DNA of 64,000 bases from Clostridia bacterium (GCA_900770255.1 CAAGJN010000067.1:38689-102688), one strand, 5' to 3'; positions 1 through 8,381 are shown, numbered from the stretch's first letter. Notes: generated from the letters alone by a model not told the origin. A program made the numbers and translations.

Positions 1-1
1 A

Positions 2-784
2 GACGGCGCCTATACACGCTATTCGGCCTCCACCTCCGAAATACTGATGAACAACCTGGTGTTTATGACCTTCAACAAAAGCAGCTCCGTGCTTTCCTCG
101 GAGAAAGTAAGGCAGGCCATATCGCTGCTCATAGACAGAGAAAAAATAGCGGATGAAGCGTTCCAGGGGCACGCGCAGGCGGCATACACGCCCTTTAACC
201 CCGACTGGAACGTCCTCTCCGGCAAGGATTACACTATAAAGACGGACCTTGAGGCGGCAGGCAAGCTGCTCGACGAAGCCGGCTTTGTTTCAAAGAACGG
301 TTCGACCCGCGCAAACAGCAGCAAAAAACAGCTCTCGCTGAATATCCTTGTCAACAGTGATAACGGCTTTAAGGCTGCAGCGGCGGTAAACATCAAGGAT
401 ATGCTCGAAAAAGCGAAGATCGCGGTGACCGTAACATCCGTATCGGAGAAAGAATACCGCACGGCCGTTTCCTCCGGCAAATACGACATGTATATCGGTG
501 AAGTAAAGCTCACGGCGAACATGAACCTCTCCCCCCTGCTCAAACGCGGCGGCAGCGTGACGAGCGGCATCAACACCTCAGGCGCCGCGAGTACCGCATA
601 CGATGCGTTCCTCACAGGCTCGACCGACGTCTATACCTTCATTGACGCGTTCAACTCGGATCTGCCGTTTATCCCGCTGTGCTACCGCTCGGGCATCGCA
701 GTCTACACCCGCACGCTCAAATACGGCAGCGGAAACCACGCAAACGATATCTATGCGGATATCGACACCTGGGATTTCCATTGA
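2..784 (+). CDS. ABC transporter substrate-binding protein, family 5 (5' end outside window)
   Basis: C-terminal part of a periplasmic-type solute/oligopeptide-binding protein. The reading frame is open from base 2, so the gene starts upstream of the window. The visible 260 residues contain the family-5 hallmark 'VRQAISLLIDREKIADEAF' followed by 'A.YTPFNPDW', typical of DppA/OppA-like proteins that deliver peptides, nickel or other solutes to an ABC importer at the cell surface. Substrate cannot be told from this fragment. The gene ends with an intrinsic terminator at about 798-833, so it is the last gene of its transcript; the permease and ATPase genes, if linked, lie upstream. Confidence 0.85.
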   Translation, partial: DGAYTRYSASTSEILMNNLVFMTFNKSSSVLSSEKVRQAISLLIDREKIADEAFQGHAQAAYTPFNPDWNVLSGKDYTIKTDLEAAGKLLDEAGFVSKNGSTRANSSKKQLSLNILVNSDNGFKAAAAVNIKDMLEKAKIAVTVTSVSEKEYRTAVSSGKYDMYIGEVKLTANMNLSPLLKRGGSVTSGINTSGAASTAYDAFLTGSTDVYTFIDAFNSDLPFIPLCYRSGIAVYTRTLKYGSGNHANDIYADIDTWDFH

Positions 785-797
785 GCCCGCAAAAATG

Positions 798-833
798 ACC
801 GGGTACGTCAAAACGTCGTACCCGGTTTCTTTA
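798..833 (+). terminator. Intrinsic terminator after the binding-protein gene
   Basis: A 10-bp perfect stem (ACCGGGTACG / CGTACCCGGT, 798-826) is followed by a T-rich stretch. It lies 14 bases after the stop codon. Confidence 0.8.
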
Positions 834-856
834 TATTTCAGCAAAGGAGCACAGCT

Positions 857-1342
857 ATGAACACAGTTAAAGTCGGCGGCCGCAGTTTTCTGATCGATAT
901 TGAAAAAACGAGAGAATATTACCGCAGTCATTCGCTTTGCAACTGCGCGGACTGCCGGAACTACTATGCTCAGATAAAAGCGCAGATGCCCGAGCTCGAC
1001 GCTTTTCTTGAGAGCTTCGGCGTTGACATTGAAAGACCCGATGAATGTATCAGTATTGAAACAGACAGCGCAATCAACTACATAAATGTTGACTATACTG
1101 TCTGCGGAAGAACAGACGGCTTTGACGAAGCAGAGATAAAAATACCCTCAAAACCGCTTCCGGCAATTGTTGCAAGTAACGGGTTCTGCTCTCCGAACGA
1201 ACAGACAGGCACATATTTTACACTCTCCATCATGGACATCAGCCTGCCGTGGGTACTTGACGAGCCTTTTGACGAACAAACTCCGCCGGAGAAAAAGGCA
1301 AGCTTTTTCAAGGGCTACAAAGCAAAGCGGAGAAAAGTTTGA
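857..1342 (+). CDS. Hypothetical protein with N-terminal CxCxxC motif
   Basis: 161-residue soluble protein that I do not recognise with certainty. The start is set by an AAAGGAG site 7 bases upstream. Residues 27-33 form 'LCNCADC', a compact cysteine cluster that could bind a metal; the rest is a mixed alpha/beta-looking sequence with a basic C-terminus (KGYKAKRRKV). There is no signal peptide or membrane segment. It stands alone between two terminators, convergent with the DUF3267 gene. Proteins with this N-terminal pattern ('HSLCNC.DCRNYY') occur as small uncharacterised proteins in Firmicutes; I assign no function. Confidence 0.7.
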   Translation: MNTVKVGGRSFLIDIEKTREYYRSHSLCNCADCRNYYAQIKAQMPELDAFLESFGVDIERPDECISIETDSAINYINVDYTVCGRTDGFDEAEIKIPSKPLPAIVASNGFCSPNEQTGTYFTLSIMDISLPWVLDEPFDEQTPPEKKASFFKGYKAKRRKV

Positions 1343-1368
1343 AAGCGCATATGTGCGTTGGACCGCCG

Positions 1369-1398
1369 CGGAGCAAATCAATAGCTCTCCGAGTTTTT
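1369..1398 (+). terminator. Putative terminator between convergent genes
   Basis: Short inverted repeat CGGAG ... CTCCG followed by a run of six T (1393-1398). It ends the 857-1342 gene. The stem is short, so confidence is moderate. Confidence 0.5.
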
Positions 1399-1985
1399 TA
1401 TTTCTGCGGCATATACCAATATGAATGGAAGCCCGACATATATGTTCTGCCGCCGCGCGGGATCTGAGTCAGGGCGTTGAACGCGTTGTAGAGATCGCCG
1501 CTGCCCATGCTCGCGCACATGATGCCGAACGCGGTCAAAAAGACCAACTTCGGAAAAATCATGCCTGCGGCAAACGGCAAAACGCCGAAAATCAAAGTCG
1601 GCAGCAGCGACATGAAAATAAACCTGCCCTTGCTCATATCCTCGGTACCGATGACAAACATCATTCCCTGCTTAAAGTTAGTATACATATAGACGTCGCC
1701 CTTAAAGCAGACCGAATGCAGCAGTTCATGCGGATAGAGCGTGAGCAGTGAACACAGGCATCCGAGCCATGCCGCGGTGAAATCGTCAAAGCCGAACTGT
1801 CCGCGCAGCCTGATCACCGCGGGAATAAGCATTATAACAATCACGACAAACGAGATCACCGTTGCGATGACCGCGAGCTTTTTTGTGTCCCCCGCCTCCT
1901 TAAATTCAACGGCGTCGGGCTTGTGCTCCGCCTGCGGCAGACTTGCGGGATCCATATTATATTTGCCCTCATAGTGCAGTTTCAT
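1398..1985 (-). CDS. DUF3267 family membrane protein (putative zinc metalloprotease-like)
   Basis: 195-residue integral membrane protein. The start at 1985 is chosen because a GGGGAG site precedes it; longer in-frame extensions overlap the upstream gene. It shows about four hydrophobic segments and a 'HELLH' motif just after the second one. HExxH-type motifs of this kind are the signature of the DUF3267 family, thought to be membrane zinc metalloproteases related to site-2 proteases, though no substrate is known. It starts one base after the stop of the DUF1893 gene, so the two are translationally coupled and probably act together. Confidence 0.8.
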   Translation of the reverse strand: MKLHYEGKYNMDPASLPQAEHKPDAVEFKEAGDTKKLAVIATVISFVVIVIMLIPAVIRLRGQFGFDDFTAAWLGCLCSLLTLYPHELLHSVCFKGDVYMYTNFKQGMMFVIGTEDMSKGRFIFMSLLPTLIFGVLPFAAGMIFPKLVFLTAFGIMCASMGSGDLYNAFNALTQIPRGGRTYMSGFHSYWYMPQK

Positions 1986-1986
1986 C

Positions 1987-2427
1987 TTATTTTTCTCCCC
2001 GGAGCTTCTCCGCTGTCTCACGTATCCTCCTGAGAGCTTCATGCGGGTCGTCGGTGTCCATGACCGCCTTCTCCATCGGGCACATACCGTCGCCCGCACG
2101 GTTAATTATGTATTTTACGCTCATATTGCACGAATACTTTACTCTGCATACGTCAAGTATATCCTTTGCAGGCTCGCTCATCACATCAGCATAAACTTCG
2201 CTGACTCCGAGCAGCACGAACAGCATGGCCGCAGCCTTGCCGACGGCCTTATCCGCCGCGCTGAAAAAGCGCATATCCCGCCCGCTGTCTATACATTCGA
2301 GCAGCGGAGCAACGCCGCGAAGGCTGCTCGTATAGGTTTCATCTCCCCTGCACATCACGCAGGTATATCCCCCTGAAAGCAGCAGGGACTCGGCACGCTC
2401 AATATCAGTCACGCTTATCACATCCAT
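1987..2427 (-). CDS. DUF1893 domain-containing protein
   Basis: 146-residue cytoplasmic protein. The segment 'TSSLRGVAPLLECI' with 'ADKAVGKAAAMLFVLLGV', 'YADVMSEPA' and 'IINRAGDGMCPME' is the conserved core of DUF1893, a family with a cytidine-deaminase-like fold and no established role. The ATG at 2427 has no Shine-Dalgarno sequence before it, and a consensus -10 box lies only 12 bases upstream, so the mRNA may be nearly leaderless (see findings). It is followed directly by the DUF3267 gene. Confidence 0.85.
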   Translation of the reverse strand: MDVISVTDIERAESLLLSGGYTCVMCRGDETYTSSLRGVAPLLECIDSGRDMRFFSAADKAVGKAAAMLFVLLGVSEVYADVMSEPAKDILDVCRVKYSCNMSVKYIINRAGDGMCPMEKAVMDTDDPHEALRRIRETAEKLRGEK

Positions 2428-2438
2428 TGTTTTTTTAC

Positions 2439-2468
2439 ATTATACTATAGATATACTTCTGTTTTCAA
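2439..2468 (-). promoter_or_regulatory. SigA-type promoter of the DUF1893-DUF3267 pair
   Basis: On the minus strand TTGAAA (2468-2463), an 18-base spacer and TATAAT (2444-2439). The predicted transcription start is about 2432, only some 5 bases before the ATG. Confidence 0.7.
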
Positions 2469-2475
2469 TCGGCAA

Positions 2476-2504
2476 TGGACATTTTGCTGACAGTGTGATA
2501 TCAT
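2476..2504 (+). promoter_or_regulatory. Putative SigA promoter of the HAD phosphatase gene
   Basis: TGGACA (2476-2481), 17-base spacer, TATCAT (2499-2504). It is divergent from the DUF1893 promoter. Confidence 0.5.
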
Positions 2505-2530
2505 AGTGAAAACGCTCGCGGAGGAATGAA

Positions 2531-3352
2531 ATGAAAACGAAGTATATTTTTCTTGACATAGACGGTACGCTCGTCGATTTCACCGGCAGACTTGCAGACT
2601 CGGCGCTTGAGGCGCTCAGGGCGGCCAAGGCAAACGGGCATAAATTATTCGTCTGCACAGGCAGACAGCGCTCGCAGGTCTATCCCTGGCTGCTTGAAAA
2701 GGTCGAGTTTGACGGCATGGTCGCCTCCTCCGGCGCGTACGCCATGGCTGAGGGCAAGTGCATCGTTCAGCACTGTTTCCCGCATGACTACATCGCCTTT
2801 CTCGCGGATTATTTCACGCGCAGCCGCACTCCATACTGCGTGCAGACCGAAAATATGCTGATGCTCGAGCAATGGAGCGCGGACGCTATCGTCTCACACT
2901 ATGCAAAAGACGGAATCGACCGCAGTAAAATCGGCTCGCTATTCGGTATGACGAAGATCGTTGACAATATTTGCGACCTGACGGTGGCCGAAAAGCTCAT
3001 CTATTACGGGGCGCCCAAAGGGCTCGACGGCGTCGCGGCGGATCTTGGAGACAGGTTCAGCGTTGTGCGCTACAGCTTCGGCAACGCGGGCGACCGCTGC
3101 GGCGAGGTCACGGACAGTCGATACACAAAAGCTACCGGCATGGCCGAGATTCTCCAGTTTTTCGGCGCGCCGCAGAGCGACACAATTGCAGTCGGCGACG
3201 GCGACAATGATCTCGAGATGATGGAATACGCCGCATACGGGGTTGCGATGGGCAACGCTACGCCCGCGCTCAAGGCCGCCGTGGACATGGTAACCGACGA
3301 CATCAACGCAGACGGGCTTTACAATGCGTTTAAAACGCTCGGAATTATCTGA
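2531..3352 (+). CDS. Cof-type HAD-IIB family phosphatase
   Basis: 273-residue cytosolic phosphatase of the haloacid dehalogenase superfamily, Cof/YidA branch. Motif I is 'FLDIDGT' (Asp9 nucleophile, Asp11 acid/base), motif II is in 'LFVCTGR', and motif IV is 'VGDGDNDLEMMEYA' near residue 220. A C2B-type cap domain sits between. Members hydrolyse sugar phosphates, flavin nucleotides and similar metabolites; the actual substrate cannot be read from sequence. The gene has its own promoter and a strong terminator, so it is monocistronic. The start has an upstream GCGGAGGA site. Confidence 0.9.
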   Translation: MKTKYIFLDIDGTLVDFTGRLADSALEALRAAKANGHKLFVCTGRQRSQVYPWLLEKVEFDGMVASSGAYAMAEGKCIVQHCFPHDYIAFLADYFTRSRTPYCVQTENMLMLEQWSADAIVSHYAKDGIDRSKIGSLFGMTKIVDNICDLTVAEKLIYYGAPKGLDGVAADLGDRFSVVRYSFGNAGDRCGEVTDSRYTKATGMAEILQFFGAPQSDTIAVGDGDNDLEMMEYAAYGVAMGNATPALKAAVDMVTDDINADGLYNAFKTLGII

Positions 3353-3362
3353 CCCGATGTTT

Positions 3363-3399
3363 AAACAACAGGCGCTTCTGAAAGCGTCTGTTGTTTTTT
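3363..3399 (+). terminator. Intrinsic terminator after the HAD phosphatase gene
   Basis: Long stem AACAACAGGCGCTT / AAAGCGTCTGTTGTT with a run of T (3394-3399). Confidence 0.9.
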
Positions 3400-3400
3400 G

Positions 3401-3429
3401 TTGATTTTTGTCAGGATTTATGATAATCT
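3401..3429 (+). promoter_or_regulatory. Putative SigA promoter of the DUF4474 gene
   Basis: TTGATT (3401-3406), 17-base spacer, TAATCT (3424-3429). It lies about 40 bases before the start codon. Confidence 0.5.
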
Positions 3430-3470
3430 TTTGTTGAAAGAGGAAATTTTTAACTTTAAGGAGGATAACA

Positions 3471-4664
3471 ATGAAACTGACCAAACGAATGCTGAGCTTC
3501 ATCATGGCGCTCGCGCTGATTGTCTGCGCTGTCTGCATCCCGGCTCAGGCGGCCGCCGCAAAGGCAGTGACACCGGTTGGCAAAGCCTATGAGTACATCA
3601 TGGAAAGCGGCTATCCGACGATGTCAACAGAGGACTTTTTCAAGTATATGGGCAAAATCGACGAGGCTGTTTTTCTTCTGACCGGCCGGCACTTTCTGCC
3701 GGAGGAATACTTCAACATCGTGCTTGATGATAAGCTCGACACGCTGTGCTCGAACGTGGCAAGGGCGTCGGGTCTCGACGCGGCGCTGATAATGAAAAGT
3801 ATTCCCGAATTTAACGGCCTTGCCGTCAAGGTAAGCGAAAAATATGACATCGATATCCCGGAGCTGCAGAAGCAGCTCAACGAGCTGTCCAGAAAATATG
3901 ACGAGGAGGGCAACTCCGCGCTCTCGCTGATCTTCCGCGCGGCCGCCGTCTACTTCGGCATAATCGACGAGGCCTATCTCTATTGCGTGCCGGTAGAAGG
4001 CCTTGACGATACCTATGAGATATACTGCCGTGTGACCTACCGCGACGGCAGGACAGAGGAACTCCCCTCCGGCACATACTACAACACTGACACTCAGATG
4101 CTCTACGGCAAAGACGACAACGGCATGGTTGGCATCGGCTACGACTTCGATGTCGGCAAGGCGATGGTTATAACGCCTGTCCACGTCTGGATGAGAAACT
4201 TTGGTTTCACGATGGCCTATGACATTTTCTGCTATGTCACGCCCGTGTTTAACTATCAGACCGCGCGCATAAAGTTCGACTATGACGGCAGCGAGTGGAT
4301 GATCCAGATCTGGAAGGGCAGATATGTGATAACCAACGGCGCGGAGATCGGCGTTTACAAGCGCGAGCCGGGCTCAAAGGGCACGTTCTACAACTGCGTC
4401 GGCGACGAGGATCTGCTGCTCATGTCGCTCGACCTCTATCACGGCGACGATCTGCTCGTTCACCGCGACCCGATGTATCACTGGTGGCTGACGGGCTTTA
4501 CAGTCAGCAAAACCGTCTATCTCCCGTGGAGCATGACGCTTAAAGCCTCCATCACTTTCAAGGATCAGGAGATGACCGACGCCTTCTGCGGCGGCATTGA
4601 AAACAGGAATTTCCACGATATCGACTATCGGACAAACGGACTGACAGTCAGCTTTGAGTGGTAA
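3471..4664 (+). CDS. Secreted DUF4474 domain-containing protein
   Basis: 397-residue protein with a clear Sec signal peptide: KLTKR, a hydrophobic core, and a likely cleavage after 'PAQA' near residue 27. The C-terminal half (about 220-350) has the DUF4474 pattern: 'GIGYDFDVGKAMVIT', 'WMRNFGFTMAYDIF', 'KFDYDGSEWMIQIWKGRY' and 'GAEIGVYKR'. This family is common in gut Clostridia and has no known activity. The N-terminal half is alpha-helical and family-specific. The start has a GGAGG site 6 bases upstream, and the gene is monocistronic. I infer an extracellular or wall-associated location. Confidence 0.85.
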   Translation: MKLTKRMLSFIMALALIVCAVCIPAQAAAAKAVTPVGKAYEYIMESGYPTMSTEDFFKYMGKIDEAVFLLTGRHFLPEEYFNIVLDDKLDTLCSNVARASGLDAALIMKSIPEFNGLAVKVSEKYDIDIPELQKQLNELSRKYDEEGNSALSLIFRAAAVYFGIIDEAYLYCVPVEGLDDTYEIYCRVTYRDGRTEELPSGTYYNTDTQMLYGKDDNGMVGIGYDFDVGKAMVITPVHVWMRNFGFTMAYDIFCYVTPVFNYQTARIKFDYDGSEWMIQIWKGRYVITNGAEIGVYKREPGSKGTFYNCVGDEDLLLMSLDLYHGDDLLVHRDPMYHWWLTGFTVSKTVYLPWSMTLKASITFKDQEMTDAFCGGIENRNFHDIDYRTNGLTVSFEW

Positions 4665-4675
4665 ACAGAAAAGCG

Positions 4676-4741
4676 CCTCCCTTGGAAACAAGGGAGGTTT
4701 CGTTACGGCTACGGTTCCCTGCGGATGACAAAGCCGCAGGG
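4676..4741. repeat. Pair of GC-rich hairpins, possible dispersed repeat unit
   Basis: Two perfect inverted repeats lie in tandem after the DUF4474 gene: CCTCCCTT / AAGGGAGG (4676-4697) and CCCTGCGG / CCGCAGGG (4717-4741), joined by a third short repeat around TACGGCTACGG. The arrangement resembles small dispersed hairpin repeats of gut Clostridia; copy number cannot be judged from one window. Confidence 0.4.
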
Positions 4742-4760
4742 TCCGTCTGCTTTCGCTGCA

Positions 4761-4795
4761 AAAAGGCTCGGAGAAAATCTCCGAGCCTTTTTATT
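4761..4795. terminator. Bidirectional terminator between DUF4474 gene and clpX
   Basis: A 13-bp perfect stem (AAAAGGCTCGGAG / CTCCGAGCCTTTT) with A and T runs on the two sides, serving both converging transcripts. Confidence 0.9.
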
Positions 4796-4799
4796 CAAT

Positions 4800-6077
4800 T
4801 CAGCCCGCTGTGCGATTGCTGCGGTGCGAGGGGTTGCGTTCGATGAGCGGAGGCACACCGTTTATTACGCAGCCTGCAGTTATCGCGACGCGCTCTATCG
4901 TAGGATCTGACGGCACGTCATACATGACAGGATTGAGCACGGCTTCGATTATCGAACGAAGTCCGCGCGCGCCGGTGCCCTTCTCGAGAGTCTTATCGGC
5001 TATCGCCTCAAGCGCGCCCATGTCGAAATCGAGCTCCACGCCGTCAAGCTCAAACAGAGCCTTATACTGCTTTGTTATAGCGTTCTTGGGCTCCGTGAGA
5101 ATACGCACGAGAGCTTTCTTATCGAGCTCATCGAGCGAAGTGAGCACGGGAAGTCTGCCGACAAGCTCGGGGATTATTCCGAACTTTACGAGATCCTGAT
5201 GCACGACCTGAGAGAGCAGATCGCTTTTCTTGAGCTCGCTCTTGCTCTTGACGTCGGCATTGAAACCGAGCGCCGAACCGCCTATGCGCTTTTCGATTAT
5301 CTTATCGATGCCGTCGAAAGCTCCGCCGCAGATAAACAGGATATTCGAGGTATCAACCTGGATAAACTCCTGCTGCGGGTGCTTTCTGCCGCCCTGCGGA
5401 GGCACGTTTGCTACCGTACCCTCGATAATCTTGAGCAGAGCCTGCTGAACACCCTCACCGCTGACGTCTCTTGTTATCGACGGGTTTTCCGACTTTCTCG
5501 CGATCTTGTCGATCTCATCGACATAGATTATGCCGCGCTCTGCGCGCTCTATATCGTAGTCGGCGGCCTGGATTATTCTGAGCAGAATGTTCTCGACATC
5601 CTCGCCGACATAGCCCGCCTCTGTCAGGGTCGTGGCGTCTGCAATGGCAAAGGGCACGTCAAGTATCTTCGCAAGGGTCTGCGCGAGCATCGTCTTGCCC
5701 ACGCCGGTCGGACCCATGAGAATAATGTTGCTCTTCTGTATCTCAACATCCGCGTTCTTTACGCTGTTTATTCTTTTATAGTGGTTATAAACCGCGACAC
5801 TGAGCGTTTTTTTCGCCTCATCCTGGCCTATAACATACTCGTCAAGCTTCTCCTTGATCTCATGGGGCTTCGGCAGCGGCTTGTCATTCGGACGCTGCTG
5901 ATTTTTGCGGCGCGAGGAGCGTTTCTCATCATCCTCGATTATATTAAGGCACTGCTCCACGCACTCGTTGCAGATGTATACCCCCGGACCGGCGATGAGC
6001 TTTTCTACCTGATCCTGTGTTTTCTGGCAAAAAGAACAGCGAACTGTTCTTTCCCTTTTATCATCATCTCGCGGCAT
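4800..6077 (-). CDS. clpX: ATP-dependent Clp protease ATP-binding subunit ClpX
   Basis: 425-residue AAA+ unfoldase that recognises tagged or damaged proteins, unfolds them and feeds them into ClpP. The N-terminal zinc-binding domain has Cys14, Cys17, Cys36 and Cys39. Walker A is 'GPTGVGKT' at 122-129, the pore loop 'GYVGED' follows, and Walker B is 'IIYVDEID'. The length is normal for ClpX. It lies 13 bases after clpP on the same strand, in the common tig-clpP-clpX order of Firmicutes. An ordinary, complete copy. Confidence 0.98.
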   Translation of the reverse strand: MPRDDDKRERTVRCSFCQKTQDQVEKLIAGPGVYICNECVEQCLNIIEDDEKRSSRRKNQQRPNDKPLPKPHEIKEKLDEYVIGQDEAKKTLSVAVYNHYKRINSVKNADVEIQKSNIILMGPTGVGKTMLAQTLAKILDVPFAIADATTLTEAGYVGEDVENILLRIIQAADYDIERAERGIIYVDEIDKIARKSENPSITRDVSGEGVQQALLKIIEGTVANVPPQGGRKHPQQEFIQVDTSNILFICGGAFDGIDKIIEKRIGGSALGFNADVKSKSELKKSDLLSQVVHQDLVKFGIIPELVGRLPVLTSLDELDKKALVRILTEPKNAITKQYKALFELDGVELDFDMGALEAIADKTLEKGTGARGLRSIIEAVLNPVMYDVPSDPTIERVAITAGCVINGVPPLIERNPSHRSNRTAG

Positions 6078-6090
6078 GTCAGCCCTCCGA

Positions 6091-6672
6091 TTATCTCTTG
6101 TAAATTATTTTATCTGCAAGTCCGTATTCGACGGCCTCCTCAGCGGTGAGGAAATTGTCGCGCTCGGTCTCGCGCTCAACAAACTCGATCGGTTTGCCCA
6201 TATTCTCAGCTAAAATTCTGTTAAGTCTCTCTCTGGTCTTGATAATGTGGTCAGCGGCGATCTTGATCTCGGTCGCCTGACCCTGTGCGCCGCCGAGCGG
6301 CTGATGGATCATGACCTCGCTGTTGGGTAGCACAAGACGCTTGCCTTTTGCGCCGGCGGCAAACAGGAACGCGCCCATTGAAGCCGCCATGCCCATGCAG
6401 ATGGTCGAAACATCGCATTTGATGAACTGCATCGTGTCGTATATCGCGAGACCTGCGGTAACTGAACCGCCGGGGCTGTTGATATACAGGCTGATATCCT
6501 TCTCGGCATCCTGACCCTCAAGGAAAAGAAGCTGCGCTACTACTACGCTGGCTGTAGCGTCGTTTATCTCATCGGAGAGCACGATTATTCTGTCGCTGAG
6601 CAGACGAGAAAAGATGTCGTATGAACGCTCGCCTCGGTTAGTCTGTTCGACGACGTAAGGTACTAATGCCAT
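6091..6672 (-). CDS. clpP: ATP-dependent Clp protease proteolytic subunit ClpP
   Basis: 193-residue serine protease subunit forming the tetradecameric proteolytic chamber used with ClpX or ClpC. The catalytic triad is visible as Ser98 ('GMAASMGA'), His123 ('MIHQPLGG') and Asp172 ('ERDNFL'). The 'YINSPGGSV' substrate-binding strand is intact. The start has an AAAGGAGGAAAAAG site. A -10-like TATAAT lies at 6776-6771 on the minus strand and a GC hairpin at about 6732-6757 in the leader, so clpPX may be transcribed apart from tig. No CtsR operator was recognised. Confidence 0.98.
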   Translation of the reverse strand: MALVPYVVEQTNRGERSYDIFSRLLSDRIIVLSDEINDATASVVVAQLLFLEGQDAEKDISLYINSPGGSVTAGLAIYDTMQFIKCDVSTICMGMAASMGAFLFAAGAKGKRLVLPNSEVMIHQPLGGAQGQATEIKIAADHIIKTRERLNRILAENMGKPIEFVERETERDNFLTAEEAVEYGLADKIIYKR

Positions 6673-6793
6673 TACTTTTTCCTCCTTTTTAAGTCCCGTT
6701 TCAGGGATACAGGCACTCTGCCGTATACTGCGCCCGCCCGGCGGATACCGGACGGGAACAATACGGATTAATTATAGTGTTCTTGCGTTAAAA

Positions 6794-8344
6794 TTATTCA
6801 GCGTCTTCCGCTTTCTTCTTGGCGGGAGCCTTCTTTGCCGGAGCTTTTTTAGCGGCGGCCTTCGTCTCTCCCTCGGCCTCGTCCTTAGCGGCAGCCTTCT
6901 TTGCCGGAGCCTTCTTGGCTGCGGGCTTCTTCTCTTCCTCGGCCTTGTCCTTGGCGGCGGTTTTCTTTGCCGGGGCCTTCTTGGCTGCGGACTTCTTCTC
7001 TCCGTCGGCCTCGTCCTTAGCGGCGGTCTTCTTTGCCGGAGCCTTCTTCGCCGTCTTCTTGCCGGGTTTTACGGCCTTGGCATTGTCAACGACGAACTTG
7101 ACAACCTTCTCCTTGAGCAGATCGGCCTTGAGCAGATTCTCTGCAATAAGGCTCTTGATCTTCTCGACCTCCATGCCGTACATCTCGGCGAGCTTCTTGA
7201 ACTCCTCGTCAAGCTCCTCGGCGCTGACTTCGATCTTCTCATCAGCGGCGATCTTATCGAGCGCAAGGCCGAGCTTAACCTGGGAGACAGCCTGCTCGCG
7301 CATGGACTTTCTGAAAGTATCCTTGTCAGTACCCATATAGCTCAGGTAGGTATCGATGTCGATGCCCTGCTGCGAAAGTCTCTGAGCGAAATTATTTATG
7401 TTTTCGTCGGTCTGAGTCTCGAACATGACCTCGGGGATCTCAGCATCAAGGTTGGAGACGAGCTCCTCCATAAGCTTGCCCTCGAACTCCTTCTCGGCAT
7501 CGGACTGCTTATGCTCGAGCAGATCGGCCTCAATGCCCTTCTTGAGCTCGTCAACGGTATCATAGTCAAGATCCTTTGCAAACTCGTCATCAAGCTCGGG
7601 CAGCTCCTTGACCTTTATCTCATGGAGAGTGACCTTGAATGTGGCGTCCTTGCCGGCAAGCTCGGGAGTATACTCCTCGCGGAACTTGACGTTGACGTCA
7701 AACTCGTCGCCCGCGTTGTGGCCGATAACCTGATCCTCAAAGCCGGGGATGAACTGACCCGAACCGAGCTCAAGCTCATAGCCGGAGCCCTTGCCGCCCT
7801 CGAAAGCCTCGCCGTCAACAAAACCCTCAAAGTCAATGACGGAGATATCGCCCTTCTGAGCGGCTCTGCCCTCGACGGTTATAGTTCTTGCGTTGCGCTC
7901 TCTCATATCGGCAATGCGCGCGTCAACCTCCTCGGGAGTGACGGAAACTTCCGCTTTCTCAGCCTCGAGGCCCTTATAAGCCTTGACCTTGACATCGTCG
8001 GGCTTGGTGGTGACTTTGAGCTCAAAGAGCACGCCGTCCTCGCCTATGGACTTAACATCGACATCCTTCGGGCTGTCAACAGGCTCGATGCCGGCCTCTT
8101 TGTAAGCCTCGGAAACCGCCTCCGGGAATACAATCTCAAAAGCATCCTCATAGAAGACGTCCTTGCCGTAAAATCTCTCGATCATAGCGAGCGGAGCCTT
8201 ACCCTTGCGGAAACCGGGAAGAGCGATCTTGTTCTTGGCCTTGTTGTAGGCCTTGATAACAGCCGCTTTGAAAGGCTCTGCGCCGATCTCGATCTCCAGC
8301 GTATAGACGTTGGTGTCAGTTTTGTTTGATGATTTTAAACTCAT
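6794..8344 (-). CDS. tig: Trigger factor with Lys/Ala-rich C-terminal repeat tail
   Basis: 516-residue ribosome-associated chaperone and peptidyl-prolyl isomerase. The N-terminal ribosome-binding domain contains the signature 'GFRKGKAPLAMIERFYG' (about 42-58), the FKBP-type PPIase domain runs from about 155 to 245, and the helical substrate-binding domain continues to about 425. Typical trigger factors end there, at 425-450 residues. This one adds about 90 residues made of four near-identical 22-residue units rich in Lys, Ala and Pro ('AAKKAPAKK...'), resembling a histone H1-type tail. It is upstream of clpP on the same strand, and the start has a GGGAGG site. Confidence 0.95.
   Translation of the reverse strand: MSLKSSNKTDTNVYTLEIEIGAEPFKAAVIKAYNKAKNKIALPGFRKGKAPLAMIERFYGKDVFYEDAFEIVFPEAVSEAYKEAGIEPVDSPKDVDVKSIGEDGVLFELKVTTKPDDVKVKAYKGLEAEKAEVSVTPEEVDARIADMRERNARTITVEGRAAQKGDISVIDFEGFVDGEAFEGGKGSGYELELGSGQFIPGFEDQVIGHNAGDEFDVNVKFREEYTPELAGKDATFKVTLHEIKVKELPELDDEFAKDLDYDTVDELKKGIEADLLEHKQSDAEKEFEGKLMEELVSNLDAEIPEVMFETQTDENINNFAQRLSQQGIDIDTYLSYMGTDKDTFRKSMREQAVSQVKLGLALDKIAADEKIEVSAEELDEEFKKLAEMYGMEVEKIKSLIAENLLKADLLKEKVVKFVVDNAKAVKPGKKTAKKAPAKKTAAKDEADGEKKSAAKKAPAKKTAAKDKAEEEKKPAAKKAPAKKAAAKDEAEGETKAAAKKAPAKKAPAKKKAEDAE
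6797..7054 (-). repeat. 66-bp tandem repeat (about 4 copies) inside tig
   Basis: The 3' end of tig consists of about four in-frame 66-bp units, each encoding a 22-residue unit beginning [T/A]AKKAPAKK and ending in an acidic D-E-A-[D/E]-G-E-type patch. The last copy is shortened and diverged. In-frame repeats of this kind can change in number by slippage or recombination. Confidence 0.85.
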
Positions 8345-8381
8345 TCGTTTTTTCCTCCCATTACATACAAGTAACTCTAAG

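Noticed and set aside
5199..6149. Long plus-strand open frame of 316 codons
   Set aside because: It lies antisense to clpX and the end of clpP, both unmistakable, and its translation has no family resemblance. It is a shadow caused by GC-rich third positions.
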